DNA from: Rothia mucilaginosa
GTDB taxonomy: Bacteria; Actinomycetota; Actinomycetes; Actinomycetales; Micrococcaceae
Assembly: GCF_001548235.1 (NCBI RefSeq)
Contig: NZ_AP014938.1
Coordinates: 1,178,001 to 1,242,000 of the forward strand
Length of the DNA stretch: 64,000 nt
Reading direction: 5' to 3'
The translations under genes and the position numbers were made by a program. The notes below the pieces were generated by a model. That model worked only from the letters and a program-made list of their open reading frames with translations, had not been told where the DNA came from and did no database searches. Below are positions 1-8,726 of this stretch, piece by piece (positions within the stretch are counted from its first letter, which is position 1; every line of letters begins with the position of its first letter).

Positions 1-176
1 AGCAGGCACCGACCCAGCAGGCACTCGCGCAGCCGGAGGTGCCGCTCACCAACCCGGACGCCGACCCGACCGTCGCAATGCCCACCCAGCAGTACCCGAA
101 CTACCCCGCCCCTCCGGCGCAGCGCCCGGAGAACGGCACCCCGAACCAGAATGGAGCAGAGAATGAGCGAGGTTAA
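1..176 (+). CDS. ftsH: C-terminal tail of FtsH (partial, 5' end outside window)
   Basis: An open frame enters the window in phase 3 and stops at 174-176, overlapping the start of folE. The visible 57 residues form a Pro/Gln/Asn-rich tail (with [17 protein letters not shown] near the end), as is usual after the protease domain of actinobacterial FtsH. No catalytic motif is in view, so the identity rests on position: ftsH directly precedes folE in many actinobacteria. FtsH would be a membrane-bound AAA+ zinc protease. Another protein with a low-complexity tail cannot be excluded. Confidence 0.55.
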   Translation, partial: QAPTQQALAQPEVPLTNPDADPTVAMPTQQYPNYPAPPAQRPENGTPNQNGAENERG

Positions 177-747
177 GAACGCCGTCGACCAGCCGCGTAT
201 TGAGGCTGCCGTCCGTGAGATTCTGCTCGCGATTGGTGAGGACCCGGACCGTGACGGTCTGCAGCAGACCCCGGCACGTGTGGCGCGCGCCTACGCGGAG
301 TTCTTCTCGGGCCTGCACCAGGATGCCGGCGAGATTCTGGGTACGACCTTCGACATCGCCCACTCTGAGATGGTGCTGGTGAAGGACATTCCGTTCTACT
401 CCACCTGTGAGCACCACCTGGTGCCTTTCCACGGTGTGGCGCATGTGGGTTACATTCCCGGCCCGGACGGTAAGGTGACCGGCCTGAGCAAGCTTGCCCG
501 CGTGGTGGATATGTACGCTCGCCGCCCGCAGGTGCAGGAGCGTCTGACCACGCAGGTGGTGGAGGCTCTGGAGGAGCACCTGAATCCGCGCGGCGCGATT
601 GTGGTGATTGAGGCTGAGCACATGTGCATGTCGATGCGCGGTGTGCGTAAGCCGGGCGCGAAGACCGTGACCAGCGCGGTGCGCGGTGCGCTGATGAACG
701 GCGCAACCCGTGCGGAGGCGATGAGCCTGATCTTCTCGCAGCGCTAA
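163..747 (+). CDS. folE: GTP cyclohydrolase I
   Basis: This cytosolic enzyme opens GTP to dihydroneopterin triphosphate, the first step of folate synthesis. The 194-residue length fits the family. The zinc ligands are visible as C82 and H85 in [10 protein letters not shown] and C155 in EHMCMSMRG; the substrate motif GLSKLARVV follows at about 107. An in-frame ATG lies at 151, but the ATG at 163 has a GGAG six bases upstream and gives the usual family N-terminus ([10 protein letters not shown]), so it was chosen. The start lies inside the upstream ftsH tail, suggesting translational coupling. A strong hairpin follows the stop. Confidence 0.97.
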   Translation: MSEVKNAVDQPRIEAAVREILLAIGEDPDRDGLQQTPARVARAYAEFFSGLHQDAGEILGTTFDIAHSEMVLVKDIPFYSTCEHHLVPFHGVAHVGYIPGPDGKVTGLSKLARVVDMYARRPQVQERLTTQVVEALEEHLNPRGAIVVIEAEHMCMSMRGVRKPGAKTVTSAVRGALMNGATRAEAMSLIFSQR

Positions 748-762
748 GCGCGCTCTAGACAC

Positions 763-802
763 GCGAAAAGGGGCGGAGGTGAAAACCTCCGCCCCTTTTC
801 GC
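763..802 (+). terminator. Intrinsic terminator after folE
   Basis: A perfect 18-bp stem (763-780 with 785-802) closed by a GAAA tetraloop. The four T residues lie inside the 3' arm rather than after it. It separates folE from the convergent small gene at 903-1109 and may work in both directions. Confidence 0.8.
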
Positions 803-902
803 ATCGCCAAAGTGCTCCGAGAGTGTGTTCTGAGCCGGTACCTTCCGCGGCTGCGGCAGCGTCGGCAGTGCCGCACCGCAGAAGCTTAGACGAGCCCCGC
901 CG

Positions 903-1109
903 CTAACGCTGCAGAGAACCCTTCGACCCGCTCGGATCATCCCAACCCAGGGCAAGAGTCACGATCAAGCCCACGGCAATGAAACCGCAACCGGTCGCGG
1001 TGCCAAAAGCAATCCAGCGCACGGCAGGAGCACCTTCAGCAAGCACAATAGTCACCAGTGCGGCAAGAGCTACCAGGGATAGGATCCAAGCTCCAGTCTT
1101 CATGTTCAC
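903..1109 (-). CDS. Small two-helix membrane protein
   Basis: A 68-residue protein with two hydrophobic segments (about 7-24 and 30-54) and a short charged tail ending GSKGSLQR. The start is taken as GTG at 1109, because AGGAAG lies nine bases before it; the alternative ATG is two codons downstream at 1103. I do not recognise a family. It is convergent with folE and divergent from folP, with its own roughly 240-base upstream region. Small size makes the call moderate, but the ribosome binding site and clean hydrophobic pattern support a real gene. Confidence 0.55.
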   Translation of the reverse strand: MNMKTGAWILSLVALAALVTIVLAEGAPAVRWIAFGTATGCGFIAVGLIVTLALGWDDPSGSKGSLQR

Positions 1110-1339
1110 AATGAGTCACTTCCTAGAGTATGTATGTGTGGGTGCGCACCGCCGACCGGGAACGCGCCCGGCGCGGTATGCGTGCCCTCCCAGCATACCC
1201 TTAAATAAGTATCTGCAATGCAAATATTGCTTGTTGTGTCACCAGAATCGCCTCCGCCGCTATCTCAACCTCCGCCCCGATTACCCTTCCAATCCCCACC
1301 CCAATCACAGCGGCAAACATGGCGGCATCGCAGATTCGG

Positions 1340-1345
1340 TACGAT
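1340..1345 (+). promoter_or_regulatory. Predicted -10 of leaderless folP promoter
   Basis: TACGAT ends six bases before the folP ATG at 1352, so transcription would begin at or next to the start codon. There is no Shine-Dalgarno sequence. No convincing -35 is seen. Confidence 0.5.
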
Positions 1346-1351
1346 AAATTT

Positions 1352-2326
1352 ATGACTGAATCCACACACACCACCCATGTAGCCCCCCTGCCCTGCGACG
1401 CGCTCGCCGCCGAACGCACCCTCGTGATGGGCATCCTCAACGTCACCCCCGACTCCTTCAGCGACGGCGGCCAGCACTACGCCGCCACCGACGCCATCGC
1501 CCGCGCCGCCCGCATGATCGCCGAGGGCGCCTCCATTATCGACATTGGCGGCGAGTCCACCCGCCCCGGTGCCGTGCGCATCAGCGTGGAGGAGGAGCAG
1601 CGCCGCATCCTGCCCGTCATCGAGGCAGTCGCGCAGATGGGCACCACCATCAGCGTGGACACCATGAACCCGCAGACCGCCCGCGCCGCCATCGCCGCGG
1701 GTGCGCACATCATCAACGATGTGTCCGGTCTGAACGTGAGCGATGAAATGATTGAAACCGCCGCCGAACTGCAGGTGCCGTACATCCTCATGCACGCCCG
1801 CGGCACCTCCCAGACCATGGACAGCCTGGCGGAGTACCCGCGCGGCGTGGTCACCGAGGTTGTGGAGGAGCTGACCGGCCTGCGTGAGCGTTTCCTTGCC
1901 GCCGGTGTGCTGCCGCAGAACCTGATTCTTGACCCGGGTCTGGGCTTCGCGAAGGGCGGTATGCAGGATTGGGAGCTGCTCGCCGCCATTGACGAGCTGC
2001 AGGGCCTGGGGCACCGCCTGCTCATTGCCGGTTCCCGCAAGCGTTTCATCGCGAACGCTCTGACCGCGGCGGATATGGCGCTGGCTGAGCGCCTGAACGC
2101 GAGCGGCTTCACCGCAACCGCTGCCGGTGAGGCTGAACGCGAACTGTGGCAGTCGCTGTCGGAGCCGCGCCCGGCTCAGCATCGTGCCGCAGCTTCTGCG
2201 GCGGTGACCGCCCTGGTGGCGTCGCGCGGCGTGTGGGCGGTGCGCGTGCACGACGTGCCCGCCAGCGTGGATGCGGTGACGGTCGCCTCCGCGCTACGTT
2301 CTGTCAGCTACGGCTCTGTCAGCTAA
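1352..2326 (+). CDS. folP: Dihydropteroate synthase
   Basis: Joins 6-hydroxymethyl-dihydropterin diphosphate to p-aminobenzoate; it is the sulfonamide target. The family blocks are present in order: GILNVTPDSFSDGG (about 27-40), DIGGESTRPGA, ISVDTMNP, INDVSGLN, LDPGLGFAKG and GSRKRFI. The protein is 324 residues from the ATG at 1352. A longer frame begins at 1319, but its extra N-terminus is not typical and TACGAT lies just before 1352. It starts an apparent operon with folB, folK and three membrane protein genes. The tail after GSRKRFI is longer and more acidic than in E. coli. Confidence 0.96.
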   Translation: MTESTHTTHVAPLPCDALAAERTLVMGILNVTPDSFSDGGQHYAATDAIARAARMIAEGASIIDIGGESTRPGAVRISVEEEQRRILPVIEAVAQMGTTISVDTMNPQTARAAIAAGAHIINDVSGLNVSDEMIETAAELQVPYILMHARGTSQTMDSLAEYPRGVVTEVVEELTGLRERFLAAGVLPQNLILDPGLGFAKGGMQDWELLAAIDELQGLGHRLLIAGSRKRFIANALTAADMALAERLNASGFTATAAGEAERELWQSLSEPRPAQHRAAASAAVTALVASRGVWAVRVHDVPASVDAVTVASALRSVSYGSVS

Positions 2327-2381
2327 CGCCGTTAGATACTCGCCAACCCAACGCCCCAAATACTTTCTAGGAGACCCCCCA

Positions 2382-2783
2382 ATGACCCAGGCAGATTACG
2401 CCCGCCACGACCGCATCACCCTCACCGGCATTACCGCCAGGGGCTACCACGGCGTGCTCGATTTTGAGAAGCGCGACGGCCAGCCCTTCGTCGTGGACGC
2501 GACTCTGTACAGCGATTTTTCCGCCGCGGCCGTTACCGATGACCTGACGAAGACCACGAACTACGCGCTCGTGGTTGACCTGATTCACCGCCACGTGACG
2601 AACGGTTCGCTGGACCTGATTGAGACCCTCGCCGTGAATATTGCCGAGGGGATTCTTGCCATGTTTGAGCTGGTGGAGGCGGTGGAGATTACCGTGTCGA
2701 AGCCGCAGGCGCCGATTGAGTTGCCGTTCGGTAACGTTGCGGTGAGCGTGTTCCGCGAACGCGCCGCTGAGGACGGCCGCTAG
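2382..2783 (+). CDS. folB: Dihydroneopterin aldolase
   Basis: Cleaves 7,8-dihydroneopterin to 6-hydroxymethyl-dihydropterin and glycolaldehyde in folate synthesis. The 133-residue protein has the family opening ITLTGITARGYHGVLDFEK (about 12-30), the TNYALVVDLIHRHV segment and the C-terminal ITVSKPQAPI. The ATG at 2382 follows AGGAG at a normal distance. Its TAG stop overlaps the GTG of folK by one base, so folB and folK are probably translationally coupled. Confidence 0.96.
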   Translation: MTQADYARHDRITLTGITARGYHGVLDFEKRDGQPFVVDATLYSDFSAAAVTDDLTKTTNYALVVDLIHRHVTNGSLDLIETLAVNIAEGILAMFELVEAVEITVSKPQAPIELPFGNVAVSVFRERAAEDGR

Positions 2784-3373
2784 TGGTGGGTGCGGCAGAG
2801 TATGCGCACCGCGCGGTGTTGGCGTTGGGCTCGAACCTGGGCGAAAGCGAAGACACCCTGGAGCGCGCTGTTGCCGACCTGGTGGCCGGTGGCGTGCAGC
2901 TGGTGCGCGCCTCCGGGTTGTACCGTACCGTACCGGTGGGTGGCCCGGCGGGTCAGCCGGATTTCGTGAACGCGGTCATTGAGGTGACCACTGACCTGGG
3001 CGCCTACGAGCTGCTGAAGCTGTGTAATGCGGTGGAGGCGGCGCATCACCGTGAGCGCCTGGTGCGTTGGGGCCCGCGCACCCTCGATATTGACGTGATT
3101 GACTATGACGGCGTGATCTCTGAGGATCCGGTGCTGACTCTGCCGCATCCGCGGGCGCAGGAGCGTGCTTTTGTGCTGGTGCCGTGGGCGCAGATGGATC
3201 CGCAGGCGCACCTGACGGTGACCCGGCGTGCAGAGCCTTCGGGGGAGCGTGCGGATGAGGTTCCTGCACCGCTGAGCCGCGAGGTTGTGAACGTTGCGGA
3301 GCTGGCCCGCACGCTGGTTGAGGCGGATGAAGACGCTATTAGCTATATGCGTGAGATGAAGGTACCCGATTAG
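2783..3373 (+). CDS. folK: 6-hydroxymethyl-7,8-dihydropterin pyrophosphokinase (HPPK)
   Basis: Transfers pyrophosphate from ATP to hydroxymethyl-dihydropterin, supplying FolP. The 196-residue protein shows ALGSNLGES near residue 13, the ATP/Mg motif RWGPRTLDIDVIDYDG (about 93-108) and the LPHPRAQERAFVLVPWA signature. The GTG at 2783 overlaps the folB stop; a second GTG at 2786 is also possible. The three genes folP, folB and folK supply consecutive folate steps. The last 60 residues after WAQMDPQAHL are poorly conserved, as is common in actinobacteria. Confidence 0.95.
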   Translation: MVGAAEYAHRAVLALGSNLGESEDTLERAVADLVAGGVQLVRASGLYRTVPVGGPAGQPDFVNAVIEVTTDLGAYELLKLCNAVEAAHHRERLVRWGPRTLDIDVIDYDGVISEDPVLTLPHPRAQERAFVLVPWAQMDPQAHLTVTRRAEPSGERADEVPAPLSREVVNVAELARTLVEADEDAISYMREMKVPD

Positions 3374-3424
3374 CCTTAAATGTGGCACTCTGGAAGGTAG
3401 AGGAACCTACCGAAAGGAAACACC

Positions 3425-3943
3425 ATGAAGCCCCTGAGCTATCGGGCGATTATTGTGGCGGCGGTGTGCGCTGCCGCTGTCGCTCTTATGGTGAATTCCG
3501 TGATGATTCGCGCCGGTTTTGGCGAGCTGAATTTTTCGTGGATGCTCGGCGCGGTGTGCCTGCTGGTTGCGGCGGGTGCCGTGTGGCTGGGCGTGCAGGT
3601 GGCTCGTTATCGTCGTATTCAGACGCGTGAGAAGGTGCCGCATATGGGCCCGATTCTTGCGGCGCGTGCGGTGGCGTATGCGCAGGGGGCCATCATGACC
3701 GGTGCCCTGTTGACGGGCTGGTGCGGTGCGATTCTTGGCTACCATGTGGCGATGGTGTCTACGCGCGGTTTTTCGGTGGTCTTTTGGGAGGTTCTTGTTA
3801 ATTGTGTGGGCAGTGTTGCCCTGCTGATTGCTGGCCTGTGGGCGCAGCATTGTTGTCGTATTCCGCCGGAGGATGATGAGGATGCGGCCTCCTCTTCCGG
3901 TGCTGTCAAGCCGCGAGAGGGAGGAACCTATGTCGGCTCCTAA
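3425..3943 (+). CDS. DUF3180 family membrane protein
   Basis: A 172-residue protein with four predicted membrane segments (about 8-27, 36-58, 85-108, 122-142) and an acidic tail. In many actinobacteria a DUF3180 membrane protein follows folK directly, which is the main basis of the name. AAAGGA lies before the ATG at 3425. The end overlaps the next start by 14 bases. Function is unknown; the constant position beside folate genes hints at a link but does not prove one. Confidence 0.8.
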   Translation: MKPLSYRAIIVAAVCAAAVALMVNSVMIRAGFGELNFSWMLGAVCLLVAAGAVWLGVQVARYRRIQTREKVPHMGPILAARAVAYAQGAIMTGALLTGWCGAILGYHVAMVSTRGFSVVFWEVLVNCVGSVALLIAGLWAQHCCRIPPEDDEDAASSSGAVKPREGGTYVGS

Positions 3944-4772
3944 CCAGAATAGTTATTCGCCGAATGATCGGTACGGGCAGGACGCCCAGCAGGGTCAGTA
4001 TGGTCAGGGTCAGCCTGTTCAGCAGAACCAGTACGGGCAGTACCAGCAGGCGGCTTGCGGTCAGCCGGGTGCCCAGCATGACCAGCAGGCGCAGTATGGT
4101 CAGCAGACCCAACCTGAGCAACAGGCGCAGTATGGACAGCAAGCCCAGCCTGAGCAGCAGGCACAGTACGGTCAGCAGGTTCCGCCCGCTGCCGCCTACC
4201 CGAACGCGCCGCAGCCAGTTCCCTCGCAGCCGGCGCCTTCTCAGCCGGTAAGCTCCCAGCCTGTGCCCCCGCAATCCGTGCCGGAGCCGCAGTGGGTGCC
4301 CGCCGCCTCCAGCTACCTGACGGTTCGTTTTGTTCACACTATTTCTGCCTTGGCGTTCCCGATTCTTGCGGGTATTGCCCTGTATTGTGCGGGTGTGTTC
4401 TTCGGCGGCCCGGAGGCGCTCCGCATCGCGGGCTTGGCTGTGGTCGCGGTGTTTGGCCTGTGGGGTCTGTGGTGGATTCTGACCACTCCGCGCCGTACTC
4501 GCGCGCTCGGCTACGCGCTGGAGCCGAATCACCTGATGGCTCGCCGCGGTATCGTGTTCCGTTCGATGAGCTCTATGCCGTACGGTCGCATCCAGTATGT
4601 TGATGTGGATTCGGGCCCGCTGGAGCGCATGTGCGGTGTTGCCCGCCTGACGGTGCGCACCGCGGGTACAACCACCGGCACGATGGTGCTGTTCGGTATT
4701 CCGCTGAACGTGGCGGAGGAGCTGCGCGCGGATCTGGTGCGCCGCGCCGATGAGCGAATGGCGGCACTCTAA
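3930..4772 (+). CDS. PH-domain membrane protein with Gln-rich N-terminal repeats (YdbS-like)
   Basis: The 280-residue protein begins with about 110 residues of QYGQ/PEQQAQYGQQ repeats, then a Pro/Ser/Val stretch, two membrane segments (about 133-175) and a bacterial PH domain (DUF304/bPH2 type) containing ARRGIVFRSMSSMPYGRIQ. The ATG at 3930 follows GGAGG. A longer in-frame extension to 3828 has no ribosome binding site and overlaps the upstream gene heavily. It overlaps the next gene by one base (TAATG). Paired YdbS/YdbT-like PH proteins are widespread in Gram-positives; their role is unclear. Confidence 0.85.
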   Translation: MSAPNQNSYSPNDRYGQDAQQGQYGQGQPVQQNQYGQYQQAACGQPGAQHDQQAQYGQQTQPEQQAQYGQQAQPEQQAQYGQQVPPAAAYPNAPQPVPSQPAPSQPVSSQPVPPQSVPEPQWVPAASSYLTVRFVHTISALAFPILAGIALYCAGVFFGGPEALRIAGLAVVAVFGLWGLWWILTTPRRTRALGYALEPNHLMARRGIVFRSMSSMPYGRIQYVDVDSGPLERMCGVARLTVRTAGTTTGTMVLFGIPLNVAEELRADLVRRADERMAAL

Positions 4773-6673
4773 TGAGTACCCCGGTCCCGCCCAACCCCGC
4801 GCCGCAGGCGCCGCAGCCTCCTGTATCTCAGACGCCGCAGGAGCAGAAGTGGTGGCGTGCCGATATCCGCACGTTCATCATGAACCTCTGGTTCATTATT
4901 CTGCTGGCGTTCGGCTTCTTCCAGAGCATCATCCTGAATATTTTGACCACCCCGCCGAATGAGTGGGGCGCGCGCCTGACGCAGGCATTCGACGAGAATA
5001 GCAGCTACCTCAGCGCGACGTACTCGCAGCTCATCGGCTTCGCCGTGCTCATACTGATTCTGGTCGGCGGTTCGATTGACTGGTGGTTTACCCGCTACAG
5101 CCTGGACGATTTGGCGATTCACCGCCGCAGCGGTTTTCTGTTCAAGAAGAACCGCACGATTCGTCTGGAGAGCGTGCAGAGCGTGGACATTTCGCGTCCT
5201 CTGGTGGCGCGTCTGCTGGGTCTGTCGGAGCTTCGTTTTGAGGTGGCTGACGGCTCTTCGGAGGCGCTGCACATCAAGTACGTTTCTGCCCGCAAGGCGG
5301 AGGTTCTGCGCCGCACCGCGATGGCGAGTATTAACCTGCTGCGTTCGGAGGCGGCTGGCCGCCCGGTCGACGTGCTGCCCGATAGCATGCAGATTTCTGC
5401 GGAGCGCATGCCGGATGCGGATCAGCTGCACCAGCCGTTCGAGGCGTCCTACGGTGCGCCTGTGCAGGATGGCACCCAGCAGGACGGCACTCAGCAGGTG
5501 GCGCCTCAGCAGCCCGCACCCGAGCACTCTGCGCCCTATCAAGACGGCACCCAGCAGTCTGCACCTCAGCAACCCGCAGCATCCCGCCGCGGCGCTCGCG
5601 GCCGTATGCCGATGCCGGTCGCGGCTGACCCCTCGCAGCCGCCGATTTTCCGCATCTCGAATGTGCGTCTGATTGCCTCCATCATGCTGGAGCACCTGGT
5701 GTGGCTGGTGCCCGCCGTAGCCCTCATGGTCGGTGCCGCCGTCTTCGCCGCAATCATGGCTGGTGAGAGCCCGTTCCTCATTTTTATGGCGATGCTGCCC
5801 GGCACTTTCGCGCCCATGGTTGGTTACGTGGTTGCCCTCTGGACACGTTTTGATGGTGCCGCAAACTTCAAAATCACCCCCAGCGGTCAGGGTGGCGTGA
5901 CCCTGCGGTACGGTTTCACCGGCACGCACACGCAGAACGTGATGGTTGAGCGTATTCAGGCACTCGCCGTGGAGCAGTCCATTCTGTGGCGTGCGTTCGG
6001 CTGGTACCGCATCAAGATGACCATTGCCGGTATTGGTATTGAGAAGAACGACAACCAGAAGCTGGTGACCCGCAATGTTGCCCTGCCGGTTGGCAACAAG
6101 CAGGAGACGCTGATGGTGTTGCGTCTGCTCCTACCCGCGCTGGATGAGGCGCAGGCGCAGGTGCTGCTGGATACCGCCAACGGTTCGCTGAAGAGTCAGA
6201 AGCCGCAGGTTCCGGCAATGATTGTGACGCCCTCTTCGGCGCGCTGGATGGACCTGCTCACCTGGAAGCGTAACGGCGTGACTACAGTTGGGTACACTGC
6301 CGGTTCGGTGCAGGCGACCACCCGCATTGATTCTGATGCGGCGCGTTCGAGCCTTGGTGAGCATACGCGAGGTGACCTGCTGCTGATTCGTGGCGGCTAC
6401 TTTATCCGTACGCTGTCGATTGTTCCGGTCAGCCGTGTGCTGAGCGTGAGCCGAGGTCAGGGCCCGCTGCAGCGTGCCTTCGGATGCGCGAGCGTGCATT
6501 TCGGTACGGTGCCCGGCCCGGTGCGCACGCTCATGATGCACCTACCGCCGCGCGTCTGCGAGGACCTGGTGTGGTTGATGACGGTTCGGCTGGAGGGCAT
6601 TGAGCCCTACTACCGCGTACCGGAACCCGCGCTGGGTTCTGCGCCTGCTGCGAACGGGTACAGCGCGCGCTAA
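4772..6673 (+). CDS. Multi-PH-domain membrane protein (YdbT-like)
   Basis: The 633-residue protein has an N-terminal helix pair (about 38-65 and 88-108), a PH domain with FKKNRTIRLESVQSVDISRP, a Gln/Pro-rich linker (about 225-275), a second membrane pair (about 300-355), and two more PH-like domains containing VERIQALAVEQS and VPVSRVLSVSRGQGP. This three-PH layout is typical of YdbT. Its start overlaps the stop of the YdbS-like gene, so the two probably form a complex. The linker shares composition with the neighbour's N-terminal repeats. Function is not established. Confidence 0.87.
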   Translation: MSTPVPPNPAPQAPQPPVSQTPQEQKWWRADIRTFIMNLWFIILLAFGFFQSIILNILTTPPNEWGARLTQAFDENSSYLSATYSQLIGFAVLILILVGGSIDWWFTRYSLDDLAIHRRSGFLFKKNRTIRLESVQSVDISRPLVARLLGLSELRFEVADGSSEALHIKYVSARKAEVLRRTAMASINLLRSEAAGRPVDVLPDSMQISAERMPDADQLHQPFEASYGAPVQDGTQQDGTQQVAPQQPAPEHSAPYQDGTQQSAPQQPAASRRGARGRMPMPVAADPSQPPIFRISNVRLIASIMLEHLVWLVPAVALMVGAAVFAAIMAGESPFLIFMAMLPGTFAPMVGYVVALWTRFDGAANFKITPSGQGGVTLRYGFTGTHTQNVMVERIQALAVEQSILWRAFGWYRIKMTIAGIGIEKNDNQKLVTRNVALPVGNKQETLMVLRLLLPALDEAQAQVLLDTANGSLKSQKPQVPAMIVTPSSARWMDLLTWKRNGVTTVGYTAGSVQATTRIDSDAARSSLGEHTRGDLLLIRGGYFIRTLSIVPVSRVLSVSRGQGPLQRAFGCASVHFGTVPGPVRTLMMHLPPRVCEDLVWLMTVRLEGIEPYYRVPEPALGSAPAANGYSAR

Positions 6674-6697
6674 CCCGCCAGCAAAACTACAGAACGC

Positions 6698-6737
6698 GCC
6701 CTGCCGTCAGTGTTCTTCGTGACACTGACGGCAGGGC
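6698..6737 (+). terminator. Hairpin after the PH-domain gene pair
   Basis: A 16-bp stem (6698-6713 with 6722-6737) with an 8-base loop. There is no T-run, so it may only weaken read-through from the folate/PH operon into the next unit. Confidence 0.6.
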
Positions 6738-6754
6738 CGGCGTGAAAGGGAGAA

Positions 6755-6760
6755 TATACT
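6755..6760 (+). promoter_or_regulatory. Predicted -10 of leaderless DUF2520/panC promoter
   Basis: TATACT ends seven bases before the GTG at 6768. The only purine-rich stretch (AAAGGGAGA) is too far upstream to serve as a ribosome binding site, supporting a leaderless message. Confidence 0.5.
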
Positions 6761-6767
6761 TAAAGCC

Positions 6768-7730
6768 GTGATACAGCATTCAAAACCTGCGCGTTTGGGC
6801 ATTGGAATTATTTCAGCCGGGAGGGTCGGATCCGTCCTCGGTGCGGCTCTGCGCGCCTGCGAGCACACTATTGTGGGTGTTCACGCGGTCTCTGAGGCTT
6901 CTCAGGAGCGCGCCGCGATGCTGCTTCCCGATGTGCCGCTGCTGCCGGTGGAGCAGATTGCTGAGCGTAGCGAATTGCTGATTCTCGCGGTTCCCGATGA
7001 TGAGCTGCCGGGCCTTATCACCTACCTGGCGTCTTCGGGAAGTATTACCGCCGGTCAGATTCTGGTGCACACCTCCGGCCGTCACGGCACCGAGGTTCTC
7101 GCACCGGCGACTGCGCTGGGCGCTATCGGTTTGGCGATTCACCCCGCCATGACCTTTACCGGCATGTCCGTGGACCTGCAGCGCCTGAATGGCACCTGCT
7201 TCGCCGTGACCGGGCCTGCGCCGTTCATCCCGATTGCTCAGGCACTCGTGGTGGAAATGGGCGGCGAACCCGTGCACGTTGCCGAGGCTGACCGGGCGCT
7301 CTACCACGCAGCCCTGGCGCACGCCGCGAATCACCTCGTGACCATCCTGGGTCAGTCCCAGCAGATGCTCGCCTCCATCGGTATTGAGGACCCCGCACGC
7401 TACATGGGGCCGCTCGTGCGAGCCGCCGTGGACAATGCGCTCGCCAGCGGCGAAGGCGCTCTCACCGGGCCCGTGGCACGTGGAGATGCCGGTACCGTGA
7501 AGGTTCACCTTCAGGCTCTGAATGAGTACTCAGAGCATGAGAAAACAGGTGATATTACAGACTCTTACGCCGCTCTGGCACACGCAACCGCAAAAAGAGC
7601 GCATAATAGAGGTTTGTTAAACGATGAACAACTGGGACGAATTGAGAATCTGCTGGGTGAGTCTTCGGACCGCAACCACCCCGGCGATATTGATGATTCA
7701 GCCCCCGAAAACAAGGAGTTCTCGTCATGA
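6768..7730 (+). CDS. Rossmann-like and DUF2520 domain protein
   Basis: The 320-residue protein starts with a dinucleotide-binding fold (IGIISAGRVGSVLGAALRA at about 11-29; LLILAVPDDEL) followed by a helical DUF2520 domain containing GIGVEDPARY-like and GALTGPVARGD motifs. Such proteins are often labelled F420-dependent NADP oxidoreductase-like. It overlaps panC by four bases (ATGA), a pairing known across actinobacteria. The fold resembles ketopantoate reductase, so a role in pantothenate synthesis is a reasonable inference, not shown. Start is GTG at 6768. Confidence 0.85.
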   Translation: MIQHSKPARLGIGIISAGRVGSVLGAALRACEHTIVGVHAVSEASQERAAMLLPDVPLLPVEQIAERSELLILAVPDDELPGLITYLASSGSITAGQILVHTSGRHGTEVLAPATALGAIGLAIHPAMTFTGMSVDLQRLNGTCFAVTGPAPFIPIAQALVVEMGGEPVHVAEADRALYHAALAHAANHLVTILGQSQQMLASIGIEDPARYMGPLVRAAVDNALASGEGALTGPVARGDAGTVKVHLQALNEYSEHEKTGDITDSYAALAHATAKRAHNRGLLNDEQLGRIENLLGESSDRNHPGDIDDSAPENKEFSS

Positions 7731-8674
7731 CTGAGACTTCGATGCCCCGAGTCGTGACCACCATTGCGGATTTCCGCACGGCAATCACCGAATCCCTTGC
7801 CGCAGCGCAGGAGGAACTGGACCGAGCAGCCCGCCAGGAGGCGGAGCAGAACGGCACCGCAGTTCAGTACAAGAACGCATCCCTGGGCTACGTGCCCACC
7901 ATGGGCGCCCTGCACGACGGCCACGCAACCCTGTTGCGTCGCGCCGCTGAACAGAATGATGTAGTGGTCGCCTCCATTTTCGTGAACCCGCTGCAGTTTG
8001 GCCCCGGCGAGGATTACGAAGCATACCCGCGCACCTTGGAGGCAGACGCTGCCCTGGCTGGTGCCGCCGGTGTTGACATTATTTTTGCCCCCGAGGTTGA
8101 AGAGATGTACCCCGACGGCGACCCGCTCATCCGCATTTCAAGCGGCGAGCTGGGCACCAAGTTTGAGGGTGCGACCCGTCCGGGCCACTTTGATGGCGTG
8201 CTGACCGTGGTCAATAAGTTCTTCAACATTATTCGCCCCGCAGCCGGTAACCACTCGGTGAACGCGTACTTCGGTCAGAAGGACGCTCAGCAGTACATCC
8301 TGATTCAGCGTATGGTACGCGATTTCAACCACGACGTGACCATGCGCCCTGTGTCGATCGTTCGCGACGATAACGGTCTGGCGCTGTCTTCGCGTAATGG
8401 CTACCTGTCGGATGAGGAGCGCGAGTCTGCCCTGGTACTGTCCCGCACCCTGGCGATGCTGCGTGAGAATTCGCTGAACCGTGGCTTCCACGAGATTGAT
8501 TTGGACGGTGCGCGTGAGCGTATCAATTCCACTCCGGGTGTACGCCTTGACTACCTGGAACTGGTCGACCCGATGACTTTCGGTGAGCCGACTGAGGAGT
8601 CGGAGCGAGTGCTGGCACTGGTTGCTGCGTTCGTTGGCCCGACCCGCCTGATTGACAACATGGACCTGCGCTAA
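7727..8674 (+). CDS. panC: Pantothenate synthetase
   Basis: Condenses pantoate and beta-alanine with ATP to give pantothenate. The 315-residue protein contains YVPTMGALHDGH (the HIGH-like nucleotide motif, about 53-64), FVNPLQFGPGEDYEAYPRT, KFEGATRPGHFDGV, YFGQKDAQQ and LALSSRN. AAGGAG lies before the ATG. A 25-residue charged stretch (about 20-45) before the first motif is longer than usual. It is coupled to the DUF2520 gene and followed after 52 bases by lysS, without the panD and coaX genes that often sit here. Confidence 0.97.
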   Translation: MTETSMPRVVTTIADFRTAITESLAAAQEELDRAARQEAEQNGTAVQYKNASLGYVPTMGALHDGHATLLRRAAEQNDVVVASIFVNPLQFGPGEDYEAYPRTLEADAALAGAAGVDIIFAPEVEEMYPDGDPLIRISSGELGTKFEGATRPGHFDGVLTVVNKFFNIIRPAAGNHSVNAYFGQKDAQQYILIQRMVRDFNHDVTMRPVSIVRDDNGLALSSRNGYLSDEERESALVLSRTLAMLRENSLNRGFHEIDLDGARERINSTPGVRLDYLELVDPMTFGEPTEESERVLALVAAFVGPTRLIDNMDLR

Positions 8675-8726
8675 GCGTTCGTTCGTTTAGAAGAGTCCCC
8701 AACACACTACACAGATAGGTATCACT

